Positions 1 through 4,942 of a stretch of 5,398 nucleotides of DNA are shown piece after piece. Made by a program: the position numbers and the translations under genes. Under the pieces are notes generated by a model. The model saw only the letters and a program-made list of their open reading frames with translations, was not told where the DNA came from and made no database searches. Numbering within the stretch: position 1 is the stretch's first letter; the number at the start of each line of letters is the position of its first letter. The stretch comes from JBGPIT01 sp041485125 (GTDB taxonomy: Bacteria; Desulfobacterota; Binatia; UTPRO1), in NCBI GenBank assembly GCA_041485125.1, contig JBGPIT010000356.1:1-5398 (forward strand). Reading direction: 5' to 3'.

Positions 1-207
1 CGCGCCCTCACCAATCGACTCCGCATCGAGCGCGACCAGCCCGTCGAGGCGCTCGAGCGCGCCGGCGAAGGCCTCGCGGCGTTGGCGCGCCGCCTCGGGT
101 ACGAGGGCGGCAACGAGGAGGTGTCGCGCCGCCTGCTCGAGGACTACGCGCGCCATCGCGAGCGCGTGCGCTCGCTCTACACGCGCTGGTTCGACGTGCC
201 GTCGTAG
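1..207 (+). CDS. glnE: C-terminal fragment of glutamine synthetase adenylyltransferase/deadenylase (GlnE), 5' end outside window
   Basis: Frame 1 is open from the left edge to TAG at 205-207, giving the last 68 residues of a protein. The residues look like the extreme C terminus of GlnE. There is an 'RLRIERDQPVEAL' segment near the visible start, then 'LARRLGYEG' around residues 28-36, then a helical, basic tail with 'YARHRERVRSLYTRWF' about 8 residues before the end. In GlnE this is the end of the helical PII-uridylyltransferase/GlnE domain that follows the second nucleotidyltransferase module. GlnE adds and removes AMP on glutamine synthetase in response to PII and glutamine, in the cytoplasm. 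The catalytic residues are outside the window, so activity cannot be judged. The identification rests on a short stretch; another protein with a GlnE/GlnD-type helical domain is the main alternative. It ends 45 bp before ilvE on the same strand. Confidence 0.72.
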   Translation, partial: RALTNRLRIERDQPVEALERAGEGLAALARRLGYEGGNEEVSRRLLEDYARHRERVRSLYTRWFDVPS

Positions 208-216
208 CGCCCCAAA

Positions 217-245
217 TTGACAAGGTGGGAGGCGCGCTGTAGCAG
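217..245 (+). promoter_or_regulatory. Candidate sigma70-type promoter for ilvE
   Basis: A perfect -35 hexamer TTGACA (217-222) is followed after 17 bp by TAGCAG (240-245), a weak -10 match (3 of 6). Transcription would then begin around 251-253, at or next to the GTG start of ilvE. The strong -35 and ideal spacing support the call; the poor -10 weakens it. It lies immediately downstream of the glnE stop. Confidence 0.35.
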
Positions 246-252
246 TCGCGCC
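231..252 (+). other. Hairpin directly abutting the ilvE start codon
   Basis: GGCGCG (231-236) pairs with CGCGCC (247-252). Inside it CTG (237-239) pairs with CAG (243-245) around a TAG loop, leaving T246 as a bulge, so nine pairs form in 22 nt. The Shine-Dalgarno-like GGAGG (228-232) overlaps the base of the stem, and GTG 253-255 follows the last paired base directly. If folded, the stem would shorten the distance between AAGG (222-225) and the GTG from 27 to 5 nt. The fold was read by eye without an energy calculation. Confidence 0.5.
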
Positions 253-1167
253 GTGCAAAAAAGCAAGTTGATCTGGATGGATGGCACGCTGGTGCCGTGG
301 GACCAGGCGCAGGTCCACGTGCTCGCGCACACCCTGCACTACGGGCTCGGCGTGTTCGAGGGCATCCGTTGCTACGAGACCGCCGATGCACGCTCGGCGG
401 TCTTCCGACTGACGGAGCACACCCGGCGGCTCTTCGCGTCGGCGCACATCCTCGGCATGAAGATCCCGTTCGACGAGGCGACGATCAACGCCGCCTGCCT
501 CGACACGATCCGCAAGAACGACCTCAGCGAGTGCTACATCCGCCCGCTCGTCTTTCTCGGCGAGGGCGAGATGGGTCTCCACGCGACCACCAATCCGGTG
601 CGGGTGACGATCGCCGTCTGGCCGTGGGGCTCGTACCTCGGCGACGAGGGTATGAAGAACGGCATCCGCGTGAAGACGTCGTCGTTCCAGCGCTTCCACG
701 TGAACACGATGATGACCAAGGCGAAAGCCGTCGGGCACTACGTGAACTCGATCCTCGCCAACCAGGAGGTCCGCCGCGTCGGCTACGACGAGGCGCTCAT
801 GCTCGACACCGACGGCTTCGTCGCCGAGGCCAGCGGCGAGAACCTCTTCATCGTTCGCGACGGCATCGTGAAGACGCCGCCGCTCACGTCGGTCCTCCCC
901 GGCATCACCCGCGCGACGCTCATCACCTTGCTGCGCGAGCAGGGGCACACGGTGATCGAAGACCGCTTCACGCGCGACGAGGTCTACATCGCCGACGAGG
1001 CCTTCTTCACCGGCACCGCCGCCGAGGTGACCCCGGTGCGCGAGCTCGACGACCGCGCGATCGGCACCGGCAAGCCGGGTCCCGTGACGCAGGCGATGCA
1101 GGAGTCCTACTTCGCCGTCATCCGCGGCCGGATCGCGCAGCATCGCGACTGGCTCTCGTACCTGTAG
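253..1167 (+). CDS. ilvE: Branched-chain amino acid aminotransferase (class IV PLP transaminase)
   Basis: This gene encodes a 304-residue cytoplasmic enzyme that swaps the amino group between Leu, Ile or Val and 2-oxoglutarate, the last step of their synthesis and first of their breakdown. The E. coli IlvE, at 309 residues, aligns along its whole length. Visible motifs are 'LIWMDGTLVPW' (6-16), 'HTLHYGLGVFEGIRCYE' (26-42), 'YIRPLVF' (95-101), the PLP lysine K158 in 'TKAKAVGHYVNS', 'EASGENLF' (192-199) with the conserved Glu192, 'LPGITR' (215-220) and 'FTGTAAEVTPV' (252-262). I chose GTG 253 because family members begin about 6 residues before the 'IWMDG' segment. An upstream in-frame TTG at 217 coincides with a -35-like hexamer and lacks a ribosome binding site. 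No well-spaced Shine-Dalgarno precedes GTG 253; see the hairpin entry. No key residue is missing. A D-amino-acid or aminodeoxychorismate lyase role is unlikely given the motif set. Confidence 0.95.
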   Translation: MQKSKLIWMDGTLVPWDQAQVHVLAHTLHYGLGVFEGIRCYETADARSAVFRLTEHTRRLFASAHILGMKIPFDEATINAACLDTIRKNDLSECYIRPLVFLGEGEMGLHATTNPVRVTIAVWPWGSYLGDEGMKNGIRVKTSSFQRFHVNTMMTKAKAVGHYVNSILANQEVRRVGYDEALMLDTDGFVAEASGENLFIVRDGIVKTPPLTSVLPGITRATLITLLREQGHTVIEDRFTRDEVYIADEAFFTGTAAEVTPVRELDDRAIGTGKPGPVTQAMQESYFAVIRGRIAQHRDWLSYL

Positions 1168-1193
1168 CGCTCCGCCACACCGCTCCGCCCACG
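1168..1193 (+). repeat. Two-copy 13-bp imperfect tandem repeat after ilvE
   Basis: CGCTCCGCCACAC (1168-1180) is followed directly by CGCTCCGCCCACG (1181-1193); the first nine bases are identical in both. It begins on the base after the ilvE stop codon. It forms no hairpin and I assign no function. It may be no more than low-complexity GC-rich sequence. Confidence 0.45.
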
Positions 1194-1239
1194 CTCTCGA
1201 TCGACACGCCGCCAAAACCGTTGTTGCGTCAAGTCGTTA

Positions 1240-1269
1240 TTGAAAGAGCGCCGTAGACTCACGTATAAA
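1240..1269 (+). promoter_or_regulatory. Probable sigma70-type promoter for korAB
   Basis: TTGAAA (1240-1245, 5 of 6 to TTGACA) and TATAAA (1264-1269, 5 of 6 to TATAAT) are separated by 18 bp. They sit in an AT-rich island (about 1212-1283) that stands out in this GC-rich window and lies between ilvE and korA. Transcription would start near 1275-1277, leaving a leader of about 50 nt before the GTG of korA. This suggests that korAB is transcribed separately from ilvE, at least in part. Confidence 0.6.
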
Positions 1270-1280
1270 AATCTCAGCAT

Positions 1281-1316
1281 ATGAGGGTCACGGGCCGTGC
1301 GTGGCGCGGCCCATGA
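1281..1316 (+). CDS. Possible 11-codon leader ORF in the korA 5' region
   Basis: ATG at 1281 opens a frame encoding MRVTGRAWRGP and stops at TGA 1314-1316, whose last base is the first base of the korA ribosome binding site. The frame runs across the whole leader hairpin. The ATG would be only about 5 nt from the predicted transcription start and has no Shine-Dalgarno, so translation would have to be near-leaderless. A chance frame of this size is common, so this is a candidate only; no known leader peptide is recognised. Confidence 0.15.
   Translation: MRVTGRAWRGP
1292..1312 (+). promoter_or_regulatory. korA leader hairpin immediately upstream of the ribosome binding site
   Basis: GGGCCGTGC (1292-1300) pairs with GCGCGGCCC (1304-1312) through nine contiguous pairs, including one U-G, around a GTG loop (1301-1303). 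Three bases later comes AAGGGGG (1316-1322). No T-run follows, so an intrinsic terminator is unlikely. Its place in the predicted leader suggests an effect on translation or mRNA stability, but that is inference; the pairing itself is plain in the sequence. Confidence 0.55.
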
Positions 1317-1322
1317 AGGGGG
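1316..1322 (+). promoter_or_regulatory. Ribosome binding site that decides the korA start
   Basis: AAGGGGG lies 4 nt before GTG 1327. It supports that codon over the in-frame GTG at 1297, which has no such signal and is buried in the leader hairpin. Confidence 0.6.
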
Positions 1323-1326
1323 CACT

Positions 1327-3207
1327 GTGGCACCAAAGGACGCGGAGGCGGTGGCGGGGGCCGTGAAGGTCCAGAAGCCGGTCGAGTCGCTCGAGACGGT
1401 GGTGATTCGCTTCGCCGGCGATTCCGGCGACGGCATGCAGCTCGCGGGGACGCAGTTCACCATAGAGTCGGCGCTCGCGGGCAACGATCTCAGCACGCTC
1501 CCCGACTTCCCCGCCGAGATCCGCGCCCCGACCGGAACGCTCGCGGGGGTGAGCGGCTTCCAGTTGAACTTCTCCTCACAAGAGGTCTTCACGCCGGGCG
1601 ACATGTGCGACGTGCTGGTCGCGATGAATCCGGCGGCGTTGAAGGTCAACATCGACGACCTGAAGGCGAACGGCATGCTGATCGTCGACAAGGAAACCTT
1701 CACCCAGGCGAACCTCAAGAAGGCCGAGTACGCGGTGAACCCGCTCACTGACGGCTCGCTCGATCGCTACCGGGTCTTCGGCGTCGATGTCACCAAGCTC
1801 ACCACCAACGCGCTCGTCGAGTCGGGTCTATCGAACAAGGCCGTCCAGCGCTGCAAGAACTTCTTCGCGCTCGGGCTCACGTCGTGGATCTTCCAGCGCC
1901 CGATCGAGACGACGCTGCGCTGGATCGACAGCAAGTTCAAGAAGACGCCCGAGCTCGCGGCGGCCAACGCGCGCGTGCTGCGCGCCGGCTACAACTTCGG
2001 CGAGACCACCGAGATCTTCCTCACCTCATACGAAGTGCTGCCGGCGAAGATCTCGCCCGGCAAGTACCGCAACATCACCGGCAACACCGCCACCGCGCTC
2101 GGCTTCCTCGCCGCGGCGCGGAAGAGCGGCCTGCCGCTTTTCTACGGCAGCTACCCGATCACGCCGGCGAGCGACATCCTGCACGAGCTCGCCACCTACA
2201 AGCAGTTCGGCGTCTACACGTTTCAAGCCGAGGACGAGATCGCGGCGATCGGTGCCGCGCTGGGCGCGGCGTTCGGCGGCGCGATCGGTATCACCGCCAC
2301 CAGCGGTCCCGGCATCTGTCTCAAGGGCGAGACGATGGGTCTCGCCGTGATGGTCGAGCTGCCGCTCGTGATCGCCGACGTCCAGCGCGGCGGTCCGTCG
2401 ACCGGCCTGCCGACCAAGACCGAGCAAGCCGATCTCATGCTCGCGATGTACGGGCGGCACGGCGAGTGCCCGCTGCCGATCATCGCCGCGGCGACGCCCG
2501 CCGACTGCTTCGCGACCGCGTTCGAAGCGGTCCGGATCGCGATCCGGTACATGACCCCGGTCGTCTTCCTGTCCGACGGCTACATCGCCAACGGCGCCGA
2601 GCCCTGGCTGATCCCGCGCAGCGCCGATCTCCCCGAGATCACGGCCGAGTTCCGCACCGATCCCGCCGGCTACCAGCCGTACCTGCGCGACGACGCGACC
2701 TTGGCGCGACCGTGGGTCGTCCCCGGCACACCCGGCCTCGAGCATCGCATCGGTGGGCTCGAGCGCGAGCACCTGACCGGCAACGTCAGCTACGCGCCGG
2801 TCAACCACGAGCACATGGTCCGGATTCGCGCCCGCAAGATCGCCGGCATCACGGCCGAGATCCCGCCGACGGACGTGCAGGGCCCGGCGGACGGCGATCT
2901 TCTGATCGTCGGCTGGGGCAGCACCTTCGGGGCGATCTCGAGCGCGACGAAAGAGCTCCGCGCGAGCGGCCTCTCCGTCGCGCAGGTGCATCTCCGCTAC
3001 TTGAACCCGTTGCCGCCCGACCTCGGCGGCATCCTGAAACGCTACCGGCGTGTGCTCGTACCCGAGATGAATCTCGGCCAGCTGGTGCGCATTCTGCGCG
3101 CCGAGTACGCGATCGACGCGGTCGGCTTCAACAAGATCCAAGGCCGTCCGTTCAAGGTGAGTGAGATCGTGCAGCGCGCCCGCAAGGTGCTGGAGGAGAA
3201 GCCGTGA
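1327..3207 (+). CDS. korA: 2-oxoacid:ferredoxin oxidoreductase, fused gamma-alpha subunit (KorA type)
   Basis: This is a 626-residue subunit of a CoA-dependent, thiamine-diphosphate 2-oxoacid:ferredoxin oxidoreductase, which oxidises a 2-oxoacid to acyl-CoA and CO2 and passes electrons to ferredoxin, or runs in reverse. The N-terminal part (about 23-190) is the gamma domain, with 'FAGDSGDGMQLAG' (29-41) and 'FPAEIRAPTGTLAG' (61-74). The alpha part begins near 250 and shows 'YPITPAS' (276-282), 'AEDEIAAIGAALGAA' (301-315), 'TSGPG' (325-329), 'DVQRGGPSTGLPTKTEQADL' (351-370) with the conserved Arg354, and a C-terminal domain with 'LRYLNPLP' (556-563) and 'VPEMNLGQL' (578-586). This gamma-alpha fusion is the layout of two-subunit enzymes such as mycobacterial KorA. 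Its stop overlaps the korB start (GTGA), implying translational coupling. Substrate is uncertain: 2-oxoglutarate is most likely by family, but pyruvate or branched-chain 2-oxoacids cannot be excluded. GTG 1327 was chosen for its ribosome binding site; GTG 1297 would add 10 residues. Confidence 0.93.
   Translation: MAPKDAEAVAGAVKVQKPVESLETVVIRFAGDSGDGMQLAGTQFTIESALAGNDLSTLPDFPAEIRAPTGTLAGVSGFQLNFSSQEVFTPGDMCDVLVAMNPAALKVNIDDLKANGMLIVDKETFTQANLKKAEYAVNPLTDGSLDRYRVFGVDVTKLTTNALVESGLSNKAVQRCKNFFALGLTSWIFQRPIETTLRWIDSKFKKTPELAAANARVLRAGYNFGETTEIFLTSYEVLPAKISPGKYRNITGNTATALGFLAAARKSGLPLFYGSYPITPASDILHELATYKQFGVYTFQAEDEIAAIGAALGAAFGGAIGITATSGPGICLKGETMGLAVMVELPLVIADVQRGGPSTGLPTKTEQADLMLAMYGRHGECPLPIIAAATPADCFATAFEAVRIAIRYMTPVVFLSDGYIANGAEPWLIPRSADLPEITAEFRTDPAGYQPYLRDDATLARPWVVPGTPGLEHRIGGLEREHLTGNVSYAPVNHEHMVRIRARKIAGITAEIPPTDVQGPADGDLLIVGWGSTFGAISSATKELRASGLSVAQVHLRYLNPLPPDLGGILKRYRRVLVPEMNLGQLVRILRAEYAIDAVGFNKIQGRPFKVSEIVQRARKVLEEKP
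3192..3198 (+). promoter_or_regulatory. Strong ribosome binding site of korB inside the end of korA
   Basis: GGAGGAG lies within the last codons of korA, its GGAGG core 7 nt upstream of GTG 3204. It fixes the korB start at the GTG that overlaps the korA stop, rather than the in-frame GTG at 3213. Confidence 0.8.
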
Positions 3208-4226
3208 GCGCCGTGACGACGTCAGCCCCGAAGCTCACCCGCAAGGACTTCGAATCGGACCAGGACGTCCGCTGGTGCCCCGGGTGCGGCGACTACGCGA
3301 TCCTCGCGCAGGTGCAGCGCGTCCTCCCGGATCTCGGCATCCCGCGCGAGAACTTCGTGTTCGTCTCGGGGATCGGCTGCTCCAGCCGGTTCCCGTACTA
3401 CGTGAACACCTACGGCTTCCACACCATCCACGGACGCGCGCCCGCGATCGCGACCGGACTCAAGTCGACGCGCCCGGAGCTCTCGGTCTGGGTGGTCACC
3501 GGCGACGGCGACGCGCTCTCCATCGGCGGCAACCACTTCATCCATGTGCTCCGCCGCAATCTCGATTTGAACATCCTGATGTTCAACAACCGCATCTACG
3601 GCCTCACCAAGGGGCAGTACTCGCCGACGTCCGAGATCGGGAAGATGACCAAGTCGACGCCGGTCGGCTCGATCGACCATCCGTTCTCCCCGACCGCGCT
3701 CGCGCTCGGTGCCGACGCGACCTTCGTCGCGCGCTCGATCGACGTCGAGGCGAAGCATCTCCAAGAGATCATCCGCCGCGCCCACGCGCATCGCGGCACG
3801 TCGTTCGTCGAGATCCTCCAGAACTGCAACATCTTCAACGACGGTGCGTTCGCGGAGCTGACCGAGCGTGAGCTCAAACCCGAGACCCAGCTGATCCTCG
3901 AGCACGGCAAGCCGCTCGTCTTCGGCAAGAACCGCGACAAGGGCATCCGCCTCGCCAGCGGACTCCGTCCGGAGGTCGTCCAGCTCGGCAACGGCGTCAC
4001 CGAGCAGGACTTGATCGTGCACGACGAGCAGGACCCGACGCTCGCGTACTTCCTCTCGCGCATGCAGCCGCCCGACTTCCCGACGCCGATCGGCGTGCTG
4101 CGCGCCATCGAGCGCTCGACCTACGAGTCGGTGCTGGCGGAGCAGATCACCGCCGCGCGTGAGCGTGCCGGTGACGGCGACCTCGACCAGCTCCTGAACC
4201 GCGGCGATACCTGGGTCGTGAGCTGA
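3204..4226 (+). CDS. korB: 2-oxoacid:ferredoxin oxidoreductase beta subunit (KorB)
   Basis: This 340-residue subunit binds thiamine diphosphate and the [4Fe-4S] cluster of the KorAB enzyme in the cytoplasm. Visible motifs are 'WCPGCGDYAIL' (24-34), 'GIGCSSR' (56-62), the thiamine-diphosphate segment starting 'GDGDALSIGGN' (100-110) and closing with 'NNRIYGLTKGQ' (128-138), and 'QNCNIFND' (206-213). The four cysteines C25, C28, C59 and C208 have the spacing (2, 30 and about 148 residues between them) expected of the beta-subunit cluster ligands described for Sulfolobus 2-oxoacid:ferredoxin oxidoreductase, so the cluster is probably intact. The tail after about 230 ('LEHGKPLVFG', 'PTPIGVLRAIE') is normal for the longer KorB subunits of two-gene systems. 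No separate ferredoxin-like subunit follows, so electrons must pass to a ferredoxin encoded elsewhere. The gene is coupled to korA by a 4-bp overlap and is followed by a GC hairpin. Confidence 0.95.
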   Translation: MSAVTTSAPKLTRKDFESDQDVRWCPGCGDYAILAQVQRVLPDLGIPRENFVFVSGIGCSSRFPYYVNTYGFHTIHGRAPAIATGLKSTRPELSVWVVTGDGDALSIGGNHFIHVLRRNLDLNILMFNNRIYGLTKGQYSPTSEIGKMTKSTPVGSIDHPFSPTALALGADATFVARSIDVEAKHLQEIIRRAHAHRGTSFVEILQNCNIFNDGAFAELTERELKPETQLILEHGKPLVFGKNRDKGIRLASGLRPEVVQLGNGVTEQDLIVHDEQDPTLAYFLSRMQPPDFPTPIGVLRAIERSTYESVLAEQITAARERAGDGDLDQLLNRGDTWVVS

Positions 4227-4236
4227 GAGTCGGCGT

Positions 4237-4264
4237 CGCGCGCGCCCGTACGCGGGCGCGCGCG
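4237..4264. terminator. GC-rich 12-bp hairpin between convergent korB and CBS genes, possible bidirectional terminator
   Basis: Bases 4237-4248 and 4253-4264 are exact reverse complements: a 12-bp all-GC stem around a TACG loop (4249-4252). It begins 11 bases after the korB stop and ends 17 bases before the stop of the minus-strand CBS gene, so it could serve both. No T-run follows on either strand, so it is not a canonical intrinsic terminator. It could act as a U-less terminator, as an RNA 3'-end stabiliser, or together with Rho. Confidence 0.6.
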
Positions 4265-4280
4265 CGGCATACGACCGTCC

Positions 4281-4826
4281 TCATGCGCCTTCGCGCGAGC
4301 GGGCGATGTTCTTCCCCGGGCGCGGCGGCAGGTTCAGCACCTCGTTCGGGAAGAATTCGACGAGCCGTTCCACGATGTGCTTCACCGAGATGACCGCGAC
4401 CGGCCGGCGATGCTCGTCGACGATCGGGACGTGGCGGAAGCCGCCGACGGCCATCAGGTTCAGCACCCAGGCGAGCTCGTCCTGCATCGTGAGCGCTTCG
4501 GGATCGCACGTCATGACGGCGCTCACCGGAAGCTTGGCCGGATCGCGGTTCCCGCCGACGACACGCAAGAGCACGTCGCGCTCGGTGAAGATGCCGACCA
4601 GGCGCGCGTCACGCTCGACGAGGACGCACCCCATCGCGTGCTGCTTCATCAGATTGATCGCCTCGCGCACGCTGGTCTCCGGCGCGACGCAGATGGCGGC
4701 GCGCGGCGCGCTCTCCTCGATCGGCTCGCGGATCAGGTGCTCGTAGAGTCGCGGCCGCGACGGCTGCGCGGTGCGGACGGAGTCGGTCCAGCGGCGCTCT
4801 TCTTCGAGGAGCTCGTCGTTCGGCAT
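4281..4826 (-). CDS. Stand-alone tandem CBS-domain protein
   Basis: This is a 181-residue soluble protein made of an N-terminal acidic/basic segment (1-40) and two CBS motifs (about 44-92 and 102-156) that would fold as one Bateman module. CBS1 carries the nucleotide-binding pattern G-x-x-T-x-x-D as 'GIFTERD' (78-84). In CBS2 the equivalent positions read 'AVISVKH' (144-150), so the usual glycine and ribose-contacting aspartate are replaced by Ala and His; perhaps only one canonical adenosine site remains. After CBS2 comes a tail, 'FFPNEVLNLPPRP' (158-170), which I recall from other small CBS proteins. There is no signal peptide, membrane segment or DNA-binding domain. CBS pairs commonly sense AMP, ATP or S-adenosylmethionine and regulate a partner, which is unknown here. 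The start at ATG 4826 is fixed by a near-perfect ribosome binding site. The gene converges on korB and lies 116 bp downstream of a CBS-containing transporter gene. Confidence 0.9.
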   Translation of the reverse strand: MPNDELLEEERRWTDSVRTAQPSRPRLYEHLIREPIEESAPRAAICVAPETSVREAINLMKQHAMGCVLVERDARLVGIFTERDVLLRVVGGNRDPAKLPVSAVMTCDPEALTMQDELAWVLNLMAVGGFRHVPIVDEHRRPVAVISVKHIVERLVEFFPNEVLNLPPRPGKNIARSREGA

Positions 4827-4831
4827 GGCGG

Positions 4832-4840
4832 GTCACCTCC
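4832..4840 (-). promoter_or_regulatory. Near-perfect ribosome binding site for the CBS gene
   Basis: On the minus strand this reads GGGAGGTGA, with GGAGGTGA matching the 16S rRNA 3' tail; the GGAGG core is 8 nt from ATG 4826. It predicts strong translation and settles the start. Confidence 0.85.
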
Positions 4841-4942
4841 CGGCGTTGGCCTCCGCGCGGCGTCGCGGCGGATCGTCTGCGCGCCTGCAGAGGAGTGCGG
4901 AGCCTCGTACCGTCCGTCCGCTACTCCCCGCCGGTCGTGCGG

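Noticed and set aside
217..252. TTG at 217 as the ilvE start
   Set aside because: It would add 12 residues absent from the family, has no upstream Shine-Dalgarno, and coincides with a perfect -35 hexamer.
297..1256. Open frame of 319 codons in another plus-strand frame over ilvE
   Set aside because: Arg/His/Pro-rich shadow of ilvE; the ilvE frame has all family motifs.
1297..1326. GTG at 1297 as the korA start
   Set aside because: It lies inside the leader hairpin stem, has no ribosome binding site, and adds residues unlike the family; GTG 1327 has AAGGGGG just upstream.
2026..3141. Long open frame of 371 codons on the minus strand, antisense to korA
   Set aside because: Its composition (rich in Arg, Ala, Asp, Val, Gly) is that of a mirror of a GC-rich gene. 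It shows no recognisable domain, and the plus strand here encodes a clear KorA.
1884..3164. Open frame of 426 codons in another plus-strand frame inside korA
   Set aside because: It is dominated by Arg, Ala and Asp with no motif, typical of a shifted frame in GC-rich coding DNA.
3222..4022. Open frame of 266 codons on the minus strand, antisense to korB
   Set aside because: Low-complexity acidic/basic composition and no domain; korB occupies the other strand with full motifs.
4876..4891. Small hairpin TCTGC / GCAGA in the gap upstream of the CBS gene
   Set aside because: Only five pairs, no T-run and no relation to a promoter or ribosome binding site; likely chance.
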